Shown here one piece after another: positions 8,781 to 15,190 of a DNA stretch of 64,000 nucleotides. The notes below the pieces were generated by a model. The model did not search any database and had not been told where the DNA came from. It saw nothing but the letters and a program-made list of their open reading frames with translations. Within the stretch, counting starts at the first letter, position 1; each line of letters begins with the position of its first letter. Position numbers and translations under genes: made by a program. Origin of the DNA: Rikenellaceae bacterium (lineage in GTDB: Bacteria; Bacteroidota; Bacteroidia; Bacteroidales; Rikenellaceae); the NCBI GenBank assembly GCA_015060075.1, contig SUZE01000006.1:1-64000 (forward strand). The letters are read 5' to 3'.

Positions 8781-9371
8781 CTAAACAAGCTCTTTGAGGG
8801 CTATGCAAACTTTTTGCACAGGTAGCCCCATAACATTGTAGAACGAGCCTTGAAGCCCCTCTATGGCGGTATAACCTATCCACTCTTGAATACCGTATGC
8901 GCCCGCTTTATCAAGTGGGCGATACTTTTCGATATAGTACTCAATCTCCTCATTTTCGAGCGCACGGAATGTAACTAAACTCTCAGCCGAGAAAGAGATT
9001 GTGCGCAAAGGGGTGCGGAGCGTAACGCCCGTTACGACTTTGTGTGTCGCTCCCGACAAAATCTTCAACATTCGCTCAGCATCGGCATTATCTTTTGGCT
9101 TGCCGAGAATTTCGCCACCGGCAATAACGACCGTGTCGGCAGTCAGCAAGATGTCGCCCTCTTTCAAAGTGTGTGGGTAGGCGTTGCTTTTGAGTTGCGA
9201 GAGGAACTCGGCAACCTTATCTGCTTCGAGGTCGGCAGGGTAACGCTCATCACATTCAAACTTTTCGGCAAGGGTAAAGTCGATATCGCATGCAGCGAGT
9301 AGTTCGCGGCGGCGTGGCGATGCCGAGGCGAGAATAAGGCGATGATTTTTAAGTCTATCTTGCAGTAACAT
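8781..9371 (-). CDS. maf: Maf-family nucleoside triphosphate pyrophosphatase
   Basis: 196 aa. Maf proteins hydrolyse non-canonical or pyrimidine nucleoside triphosphates to monophosphates (house-cleaning; overexpression inhibits septation in other bacteria). Seen: the N-terminal signature LILASASPRRRELL (residues 12-25), the catalytic-region ADTVV, and SGATHKVVTGV. Length is normal. It is the last gene of a minus-strand set rnz, spoU-like, maf with gaps of a few bases; its stop is 3 bp from the convergent membrane-protein gene. Confidence 0.9.
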   Translation of the reverse strand: MLLQDRLKNHRLILASASPRRRELLAACDIDFTLAEKFECDERYPADLEADKVAEFLSQLKSNAYPHTLKEGDILLTADTVVIAGGEILGKPKDNADAERMLKILSGATHKVVTGVTLRTPLRTISFSAESLVTFRALENEEIEYYIEKYRPLDKAGAYGIQEWIGYTAIEGLQGSFYNVMGLPVQKVCIALKELV

Positions 9372-9377
9372 AGCGGT

Positions 9378-10103
9378 TTATCTTCTTCTAAACTCCGAAC
9401 ATATAACAGCCGTAGCAACCGCCACATTCAATGACTCCGAGCCACAGCGGTCGGCAGGATATGGCGGAATAAGCAATTTGTTTGTAACCGTTTCGGCAAC
9501 CTCCGAGGAGATGCCCTGTCCCTCATTGCCCATCACGATTACGCCCGACTTGTTGAGTTGTGCCGAGTAGATATTTTCTCCTTCGAGGAATGTGCCGTAA
9601 ATCTTTGTATTGTGTTGTGCTGCAAGCCATTGAGGAAGATTGGTGTAGTGTACTCGCACACGCAAAATTGCCCCCATTGTCGCTTGTACCACCTTCGGAT
9701 TAAAACAGTCGGCGCTATCTTCCGAGCAGACAATATCGCTAATACCAAACCAATCGGCAAGGCGAATAATTGTGCCGAGATTGCCCGGATTCTGCACGCG
9801 GTCGAGTGCCAAAACGAGGTCTTTCGCAGGTTGAGCCTTTGCGAGCGAGTGGCGTGGCAACTCAACCACCGCCAAGACCGAATTTGCGGTTTTGAGTTGC
9901 GAGATGCGCTCCATCTCCTTCTCGCTAATAATCTCGCCCTCCGAAAATATCGGTTTGGTCTGCAAGATGCGGCGAATGTGGAGCGAGGAGTTACGAATCT
10001 CGCCAACCAACTTCTCACCTTCGGCGATGAACGCACCCAACTCCTCACGACCTTGCTTGGTCGCAAGCGATTTAATATCAAGTATTTCTGCTCTCGTAAT
10101 CAT
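9378..10103 (-). CDS. TrmH/SpoU-family RNA 2'-O-methyltransferase
   Basis: 241 aa SPOUT-fold enzyme that uses SAM to methylate a ribose 2'-OH in rRNA or tRNA. Seen: N-terminal substrate-binding domain (residues 1-90), then motif 1 ALDRVQNPGNLGTIIRLADWFG, motif 2 VIVMGNEGQGIS and motif 3 LIPPYPADRCGSESLNVAVATAV. The exact RNA target cannot be read from sequence; closest in style to 23S rRNA RlmB-like proteins. The start overlaps the end of the rnz gene by 4 bp (ATGA), implying translational coupling. Confidence 0.9.
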   Translation of the reverse strand: MITRAEILDIKSLATKQGREELGAFIAEGEKLVGEIRNSSLHIRRILQTKPIFSEGEIISEKEMERISQLKTANSVLAVVELPRHSLAKAQPAKDLVLALDRVQNPGNLGTIIRLADWFGISDIVCSEDSADCFNPKVVQATMGAILRVRVHYTNLPQWLAAQHNTKIYGTFLEGENIYSAQLNKSGVIVMGNEGQGISSEVAETVTNKLLIPPYPADRCGSESLNVAVATAVICSEFRRR

Positions 10104-11008
10104 ATTCTGAAAGTTTCGCCTTCGTGGGCGATATCGGTATTCTCGAAAATGGCTCTCGCCTCTGCCAACAATGGCTCTTTATCCTTGTAGCGCGATGAAA
10201 AATGACCAATCAGAAGTCGTTTCGCTCCTGCCGCCAAAGCTGTCTTTGCGGCATCTTCCGAGGTGGCGTGTCCTCGCTCCTTTGCCTCCTTTTTCTGCGC
10301 TGCGGCATAGGTTGCTTCGTGGTAGAGCATATCCACTCCTGCAACATATTTCGCCACCGCCCCCGAACGATTTGTGTCGGAGCAGTAGGCGTACGACTGC
10401 GGAGGGTGAGCCACGAAAGTTATGCGCTCATTAGGCAAAATCGTGCCATCTTCCAACTCTATGTCGTTTCCCTCTTTGGCTGCGACTATCTGCTTTATAG
10501 TCAAGCCATAACGCTCAATGGCAAACTTATCTACATTGCGTGGCAGTGGCTTCTCTTTGAAGAGGTAGCCCGATGTCGGTACTCGGTGGCGAAGTGGAAT
10601 ACTCCACACCTCCAACGAGCGATTTTCAAAGATTATTTGGTGCTTTGTCGTATCAACTTCCACCCACTGCACCTCGTAAGGCAACTCCTTATCGAAGTAG
10701 TGCAGATGGTACTCCAAAATCTCGCCAAAGGGGCGTGGCGCATAGACCGTTAGAGGTGTTTTGCGACCGTAAAGACCAAGCGTAGAGATTAGTGGAAACA
10801 GACCAAAAACATGGTCGCCGTGCAGATGCGAGATAAAGACTGCACGCAGGCGCAACGGATTTATGCCACAGCGGAACATCTGCTGCTGCACACCCTCCCC
10901 TGCATCGACCAAGTAGTGTTGCTCGTTGCAGTTCACCACTTGTGCCGAGGGGTGTCCGTTTGCAGTCGGCTTTGCCGATGCAGCACCTAAAATTGTTACA
11001 CCTATCAT
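10100..11008 (-). CDS. rnz: Ribonuclease Z
   Basis: 302 aa metallo-beta-lactamase-fold endonuclease that matures tRNA 3' ends. Seen: N-terminal VTILGAASAKPT with HPSAQ, the metal motif HLHGDH (residues 61-66), YHEATY further on and the C-terminal GHFSSRY. The ATG at 11008 is chosen because VTILG normally follows within a few residues of the start; a frame extending to 11065 would add 19 atypical residues. Both tRNA genes in this window lack an encoded CCA, so 3' processing plus CCA addition is needed. Confidence 0.9.
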   Translation of the reverse strand: MIGVTILGAASAKPTANGHPSAQVVNCNEQHYLVDAGEGVQQQMFRCGINPLRLRAVFISHLHGDHVFGLFPLISTLGLYGRKTPLTVYAPRPFGEILEYHLHYFDKELPYEVQWVEVDTTKHQIIFENRSLEVWSIPLRHRVPTSGYLFKEKPLPRNVDKFAIERYGLTIKQIVAAKEGNDIELEDGTILPNERITFVAHPPQSYAYCSDTNRSGAVAKYVAGVDMLYHEATYAAAQKKEAKERGHATSEDAAKTALAAGAKRLLIGHFSSRYKDKEPLLAEARAIFENTDIAHEGETFRI

Positions 11009-11082
11009 AGTTAAAATTGTTCTGATTGGTAAATTGTGCACCTTACTTGTGTCGTAAATGCTCACACACGGTTAGTATGTTA

Positions 11083-11165
11083 AGCCTGCAAAGCAGGCTT
11101 TTCCTCCTCGCGGCTCGGCAAAGTGTGCAAGCACCCTCTGCCCTCGCTCCGCAGCGTCGGTTGCG
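11083..11165 (+). repeat. Family A hairpin repeat, diverged copy
   Basis: Starts with the stem AGCCTGC-aaa-GCAGGCT, then TTTTCCTCCTCGCGGCTCGG, then the second hairpin GTGC-aa-GCAC and CTCTGCCCTCG. Compared with the copies at 11252 and 53689, both stems have changed sequence but kept pairing. Confidence 0.6.
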
Positions 11166-11251
11166 TTTTCCGCCACTGCGTAACGCACAAAATTTCCTCA
11201 ATCACCTCCAATTTTAAGGTTCTTGGTTTACTCTCGTCTCTCGTCTTTGAC

Positions 11252-11331
11252 CCGTGCAAGCACGGCTCTTCACTGCTTCGCCTCGGCATAGTCTGCAAGC
11301 AGTCTCTGCCCTCGGCTTAATCGCAGCGGTC
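11252..11331 (+). repeat. Family A hairpin repeat, complete copy
   Basis: Stem CCGTG-caag-CACGG, then CTCTTCACTGCTTCGCCTCG, then the hairpin CTGC-aa-GCAG, and the end CTCGGCTTAATCGCAGCGGTC. It is flanked on both sides by TCTCGTC heptamers. About 85 percent of positions agree with the copy at 53689 by eye. Confidence 0.75.
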
Positions 11332-11400
11332 GTCTCTCGTTTTTATTGAAATTATTATCTTTTTTCAAATTTCTCTCGTCTCTCGTCTTTCGTCTCTCGT

Positions 11401-12327
11401 CTATTTCTGTGAAGCAAGAAATCTCTCTGCATCGAGCGCAGCGATACAGCCCGAACCTGCGGCTACAATAGCCTGACGGTAGTGAGGGTCGCGAACATCA
11501 CCTGCGGCGAAGATGCCCTCCACCGAGGTCTTTGATGTTCCCGGCTCAACTACGATATAACCCTGCTCGTCAAGTTCCAACTTACCCTTTACCAACTCGG
11601 TGTTAGGGTGGTGTCCGATAGCGAGGAAGAAGCCCGAAATTGCGATGTCGTACTCCTCACCATCACCTTTGCGAAGGCGTGCGCCCGTAACGCCATCTTC
11701 ATCGCCCAAAACCTCTACGGTGTTGTGCTCGAACAAGACTTTGATATTTGGAGTATTGAAAACGCGCTCCTGCATCGCTTTCGATGCACGGAGGAACGGC
11801 TTGCGCACAATGAGGTAGACCTGACGACATAGCGATGCGAGGTAGGTTGCCTCTTCACATGCGGTATCGCCACCACCAACTACCGCTACGTCCTGCTTGC
11901 GGTAGAAGAAACCATCGCAAGTGGCGCAAGCACTAACGCCCATACCACGGAACTTGCGCTCCGACTCCAAACCGAGATACTTTGCCGATGCTCCGGTGCA
12001 GATGATAACCGCCTCAGCTTCAATCTTATTTTCGCCGTCAATAGTGAGTACGAAAGGTCGCTTCGAGGTGTCGATATCGGTGACAATACCCGTGCGTACC
12101 TCCGTTCCGAGGCGCAAGGCCTGCGCACGAAGGTCGTTCATCATCTCTGTTCCCTGAACACCATCGGGGTAACCCGGGAAGTTTTCGATTTCGGTTGTTG
12201 TGGTAAGTTGTCCGCCCGGCTCGATTCCCTCGTACAATACAGGGCTCAAAGCAGCACGCGCAGCATAGATGGCAGCCGTAAATCCCGCAGGACCGCTACC
12301 AATGATTAAAACTTTTACTCTTTCCAT
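11401..12327 (-). CDS. trxB: Thioredoxin reductase
   Basis: 308 aa NADPH-dependent flavoenzyme that reduces thioredoxin in the cytoplasm. Seen: FAD motif IIGSGPAGFTAAIYAARA (residues 8-25), the redox-active pair CATC (C134 and C137), the NADPH-binding VVGGGDTACEEA and the C-terminal FAD motif GIFAAGDVRD. Length is typical (about 310 aa). The stop codon abuts a TCTCTCG heptamer tract. A TACATTTG -7 box lies 38 bp before the start. Confidence 0.95.
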   Translation of the reverse strand: MERVKVLIIGSGPAGFTAAIYAARAALSPVLYEGIEPGGQLTTTTEIENFPGYPDGVQGTEMMNDLRAQALRLGTEVRTGIVTDIDTSKRPFVLTIDGENKIEAEAVIICTGASAKYLGLESERKFRGMGVSACATCDGFFYRKQDVAVVGGGDTACEEATYLASLCRQVYLIVRKPFLRASKAMQERVFNTPNIKVLFEHNTVEVLGDEDGVTGARLRKGDGEEYDIAISGFFLAIGHHPNTELVKGKLELDEQGYIVVEPGTSKTSVEGIFAAGDVRDPHYRQAIVAAGSGCIAALDAERFLASQK

Positions 12328-12364
12328 ATTTTTAGCTCTTTTTGTTGTTTTCGATTTCGCTCCA

Positions 12365-12372
12365 CAAATGTA
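12365..12372 (-). promoter_or_regulatory. trxB promoter -7 box (TACATTTG)
   Basis: CAAATGTA on the plus strand reads TACATTTG on the minus strand, 38 bp before the trxB ATG. Confidence 0.65.
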
Positions 12373-12422
12373 ATAAATCTATTGTAAATACCGAAAAATT
12401 TGGGCGCAGAAAAATTGACAAG

Positions 12423-12454
12423 TTTGCAAAAACAAAAAAAAATCTCTATATTTC
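12423..12454 (+). promoter_or_regulatory. Promoter for the exbB/exbD operon
   Basis: TTTG at 12423-12426, exactly 20 bp, then TATATTTC at 12447-12454, one mismatch from TAnnTTTG. Transcription from about 12461 would give a leader of some 175 nt before exbB. That leader contains a hairpin GTTTGT-cat-ACAAAC. Confidence 0.6.
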
Positions 12455-12636
12455 GGACTGTAATATGCCGCTTTTTGGGCTGACAATAGCAGATAAATAG
12501 GGTTAAGTGTTTGTCATACAAACAGTTTAGCAATGAAGTTTGCTCTTGGTTGGGTGATGTCAAAAAATGGAGGAACGAAAAATTTTATTAAAAAACACAT
12601 AAACACAAACAACAAATTTTTAATTAATTAAAAACT

Positions 12637-13434
12637 ATGAAAAAATTATTTTTGGTTTTGGCAGCTGCTGCAATGACATTCAGCACTGCAATCGCACAGG
12701 AGGCCGCTACTGCAACCGCAGAGCAGCCTGCAACCGAAGTAGTAGAGGCTGTTGAGGCTCCGGCTGAGGCAGTTCTCGATGCAGAGACAGAAATTGCAGG
12801 TGATTCGATTCACTACGTACTCATGCAGAAGTTCCTCGAAGGTGGTTGGGGTTGGATGCTCCCTATCCTCGTGGTATTGGTACTCGGTATGGCTATCGCT
12901 ATCGAGCGTATCCTCTTCCTCTCGCTCTCGACTATCAACACCAAGAAGTTCATTGCACAGGTTGAGGCTGCTTTGAACGAGGGTGGCGTTGAGGCTGCTA
13001 AGGAGGTTTGCCGCAACACTAAGGGCCCTATCGCTTCTATCTACTATCAGGGACTTGACCGTTATCACCTTGGTCTTGACGCTGTTGAGAAGGCTGTTGT
13101 ATCTTACGGCTCGGTTCAGACAGGTCAGTTGGAGTCGGGACTCGGTTGGTTGTCGTTGTTCATCTCGCTCTCGCCATCACTCGGATTTATGGGTACAGTG
13201 GTTGGTCTTGTTCAGTCATTCGACTCGATTCAGGCAGCAGGTGATATCAGCCCGGCACTCGTAGCAGGTGGTATGAAGGTGGCGCTCTTGACAACCCTCC
13301 TCGGTCTGATTGCAGCGATGGTTCTCCAAGTGTTCTACAACTATGTTATCGTTAAGATTGACGGCATGGTTAATGAGATGGAGGACGCTTCGATTACCTT
13401 GACCGATATGCTCACTGCATACAACAAGAAATAA
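12637..13434 (+). CDS. ExbB/TolQ/MotA-family proton channel
   Basis: 265 aa inner-membrane channel subunit that uses proton-motive force to drive outer-membrane processes. Residues 1-21 look like a signal peptide (cleavage near AIAQ), followed by an acidic Ala/Glu-rich linker (22-60). Then come three membrane segments: GWMLPILVVLVLGMAIAIERILF (about 73-95), a second near GWLSLFISLSPSLGFMGTVVGLVQ and a third near VALLTTLLGLIAAMVLQVFYNYV. The signal peptide plus Ala/Glu extension is common in Bacteroidetes ExbB. First gene of a four-gene operon with a small membrane protein and two ExbD proteins. Confidence 0.9.
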   Translation: MKKLFLVLAAAAMTFSTAIAQEAATATAEQPATEVVEAVEAPAEAVLDAETEIAGDSIHYVLMQKFLEGGWGWMLPILVVLVLGMAIAIERILFLSLSTINTKKFIAQVEAALNEGGVEAAKEVCRNTKGPIASIYYQGLDRYHLGLDAVEKAVVSYGSVQTGQLESGLGWLSLFISLSPSLGFMGTVVGLVQSFDSIQAAGDISPALVAGGMKVALLTTLLGLIAAMVLQVFYNYVIVKIDGMVNEMEDASITLTDMLTAYNKK

Positions 13435-13470
13435 TTTGATTAACGAATAATCGTACACAAAACGAATATC

Positions 13471-13893
13471 ATGAAAAAGAAGTTGAATATGTTGATGGTG
13501 GCATTGTTCGTAATCACCCTTGCACTCGTTGGCTGGGCAGTGATTTCGGGTGGTGCAGAAGTAGCCATCAGTTGGAACCTCATTTGGGGCTATGTATTGC
13601 TCGTTGCAGCAATCGTAAGTGTCCTCTGTGCGGCCATCAAAGGTACGATTACCAACCCTGCGGGATTGAAGAATACACTTATTGCTGTTGTTTTGGTTGT
13701 AGTTGTCGTAGGCGCAGCCCTCGGCATTGCACTCAGCCACGATGGTTTGGTTGTTCCAAATTCGGCAGGAGGCGTTTTCGATGACCCATTCGAGTTGGTT
13801 ATCTCTGAGACAGGTATTCTCGTTACCTATGTGGTAGCAGCAGCGACACTTCTCGTAACAATTTTTGCTGAGGTTCGCAACGCATTAAAGTAG
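13471..13893 (+). CDS. Small integral membrane protein in the ExbBD operon
   Basis: 140 aa protein with four hydrophobic segments: LNMLMVALFVITLALVGWAVI (about 4-24), IWGYVLLVAAIVSVLCAAI, a very hydrophobic LIAVVLVVVVVGAALGIAL, and ILVTYVVAAATLLVTIFAEV. A short non-membrane loop (HDGLVVPNSAGG...) lies between the third and fourth. No family name is recognised. It sits 36 bp after the ExbB gene and 10 bp before the first ExbD gene. Its position between the channel and the plug subunits suggests an accessory subunit of the motor complex (inference). Confidence 0.78.
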   Translation: MKKKLNMLMVALFVITLALVGWAVISGGAEVAISWNLIWGYVLLVAAIVSVLCAAIKGTITNPAGLKNTLIAVVLVVVVVGAALGIALSHDGLVVPNSAGGVFDDPFELVISETGILVTYVVAAATLLVTIFAEVRNALK

Positions 13894-13903
13894 TAAAGTA
13901 TTT

Positions 13904-14494
13904 ATGGCTAAAAGTAAGAAAATACCTGAAATCAACGCCTCTTCACAAGCGGATATCGCATTTACCGTGCTTATCTTCTTCCTTGTGGTTTCCACAATGG
14001 ATATCGATACCGGTATTGTGCGTATGTTGCCACCAATGGCAGACCCGAATGTGAAGCAGGAGGATATCAAGGTGAAGGAGCGAAACCTTCTCTTGGTGTT
14101 CGTTTCCGGTTCGGGTAACATCATGGCAGGAGGAAAGGTAATCTCGTTGAATGCCTTGAAAGATAAGGCGAAGGAGTTTATCCTCAATCCTCTCGATGAC
14201 GAGAACCTTCCGGAGAAGAAGGTTACCGAAATCGAGATGCCAGATGGCTCGAAGTGGGCATACCCTGTCAGTGAAGGTGTGATTTCGTTGCAAAACACTC
14301 GTGATACAAGTTATCAGGTCTACATTCAGGTTCAGAACGAACTTACCCGTGCTTTTAACGAGGTGCGTGATGAGGTTGCAATGAGCAAGTTCGGTAAGGA
14401 GTTCGCTGACCTCGATGATGCCGAGCGTAAAGTAATAACCAAGGCAATTCCAATGAAAATTTCGGAGGCAGAGCCGCGTAAAATGATTAAGTAG
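13904..14494 (+). CDS. ExbD/TolR-family protein 1
   Basis: 196 aa. One N-terminal membrane helix (IAFTVLIFFLVVSTMDIDTG, about 19-38) follows a short cytoplasmic tail (MAKSKKIPEINASSQAD), with the conserved Asp of the proton path at the helix start, then a periplasmic domain. It partners ExbB in energising outer-membrane receptors or envelope stability. The protein is longer than usual (about 140 aa), with a C-terminal extension after residue 130. The next ExbD gene starts 1 bp after its stop. Confidence 0.88.
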   Translation: MAKSKKIPEINASSQADIAFTVLIFFLVVSTMDIDTGIVRMLPPMADPNVKQEDIKVKERNLLLVFVSGSGNIMAGGKVISLNALKDKAKEFILNPLDDENLPEKKVTEIEMPDGSKWAYPVSEGVISLQNTRDTSYQVYIQVQNELTRAFNEVRDEVAMSKFGKEFADLDDAERKVITKAIPMKISEAEPRKMIK

Positions 14495-14495
14495 T

Positions 14496-14966
14496 ATGGC
14501 AGTAATGAAGAAAAAGGGCGAGCGTGAAGTGCCCGCTATGTCTACCACATCGTTGCCCGATGTTGTATATATTATCTTGTTCTTCTTCATGCTTTCAACA
14601 TCAATGCGTGACCAGGAGTTGCTTGTGACTTACAAGTTGCCGGAGGCTACCGAGGTACAGAAACTCGAAAAGAAGAACTTGGTATCATATATACATATAG
14701 GTACACCTGCGTTGAATATGCAGGCGAAGTTTGGTACCGCACCTCGTATCCAGTTGAACGATTCATACAAGACTACAAAGGATATTTTGGACTTTGTAGC
14801 GGGTGAGCGTGACAACTTGAATGAGTCTGACCGTGCTTCGATGACCGTATGTTTGAAGGCTGATGAGAATACAAAGATGGGTGTTGTTGCCGATGTGAAG
14901 CAGGAGCTTCGCCGTGCCAATGCCTTGAAGTTGTCCTATGCATCATCGAAGGTGTTGAACTATTAA
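14496..14966 (+). CDS. ExbD/TolR-family protein 2
   Basis: 156 aa second ExbD paralogue, with the same plan: cytoplasmic tail (MAVMKKKGEREVPAMSTTSL), conserved Asp followed by VVYIILFFFMLSTSMRDQE as the single membrane helix, then a periplasmic domain ending in LSYASSKVLNY. Two non-identical ExbD subunits with one ExbB are common in Bacteroidetes. The operon ends at a strong terminator at 14989. No TonB gene is present in the window. Confidence 0.88.
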   Translation: MAVMKKKGEREVPAMSTTSLPDVVYIILFFFMLSTSMRDQELLVTYKLPEATEVQKLEKKNLVSYIHIGTPALNMQAKFGTAPRIQLNDSYKTTKDILDFVAGERDNLNESDRASMTVCLKADENTKMGVVADVKQELRRANALKLSYASSKVLNY

Positions 14967-14988
14967 ACAGCACCTCGAACAATATGAA

Positions 14989-15026
14989 AGCGGCGCAGTC
15001 AAAGATGGCTGCGCTGCTTATTTTTG
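14989..15026 (+). terminator. Terminator of the exbB operon
   Basis: Stem AGCGGCGCAG (14989-14998) with CTGCGCTGCT (15009-15018), followed by TATTTTTG. Confidence 0.88.
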
Positions 15027-15054
15027 TTTGTTTGCCAAAAAGTTACTATATTTG
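15023..15054 (+). promoter_or_regulatory. Promoter of the phosphoesterase lipoprotein
   Basis: TTTG (15023-15026), 20 bp, TATATTTG (15047-15054): a full match to the Bacteroidetes consensus. The -33 box overlaps the U-run of the preceding terminator. The leader (about 130 nt) contains CCCCTCCCC and a run of nine G (15125-15133), which could pair. Confidence 0.8.
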
Positions 15055-15190
15055 CAGTGCAAATTAGAGGATAATGGGACTGTTTCTCCGATAATGATAC
15101 CGATTGCCCCTCCCCAATTTTTCAGGGGGGGGGTAATTGCTTGATAAACAACGCATTATATAGTTAGGAATTAAAAAATAAGAACTAACC

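Larger units (their letters stand above)
11009..11400. repeat. Repeat-filled intergenic gap between rnz and trxB
   Basis: No gene is supported here. The gap holds a family C-like fragment (11060-11082, CTCACACACGGTTAGTATGTT), a diverged family A hairpin repeat (11083-11165), TCTCGTC heptamers (11230-11247 and 11330-11340), a complete family A element (11252-11331) and another TCTCTCG heptamer tract (11372-11400) that ends at the trxB stop codon. Short open frames in it are low-complexity translations of the repeats. Confidence 0.75.

Noticed and set aside
11083..11101. Ordinary terminator for a gene on the plus strand
   Set aside because: No plus-strand gene ends before it, and the same hairpin position recurs as part of family A repeats.
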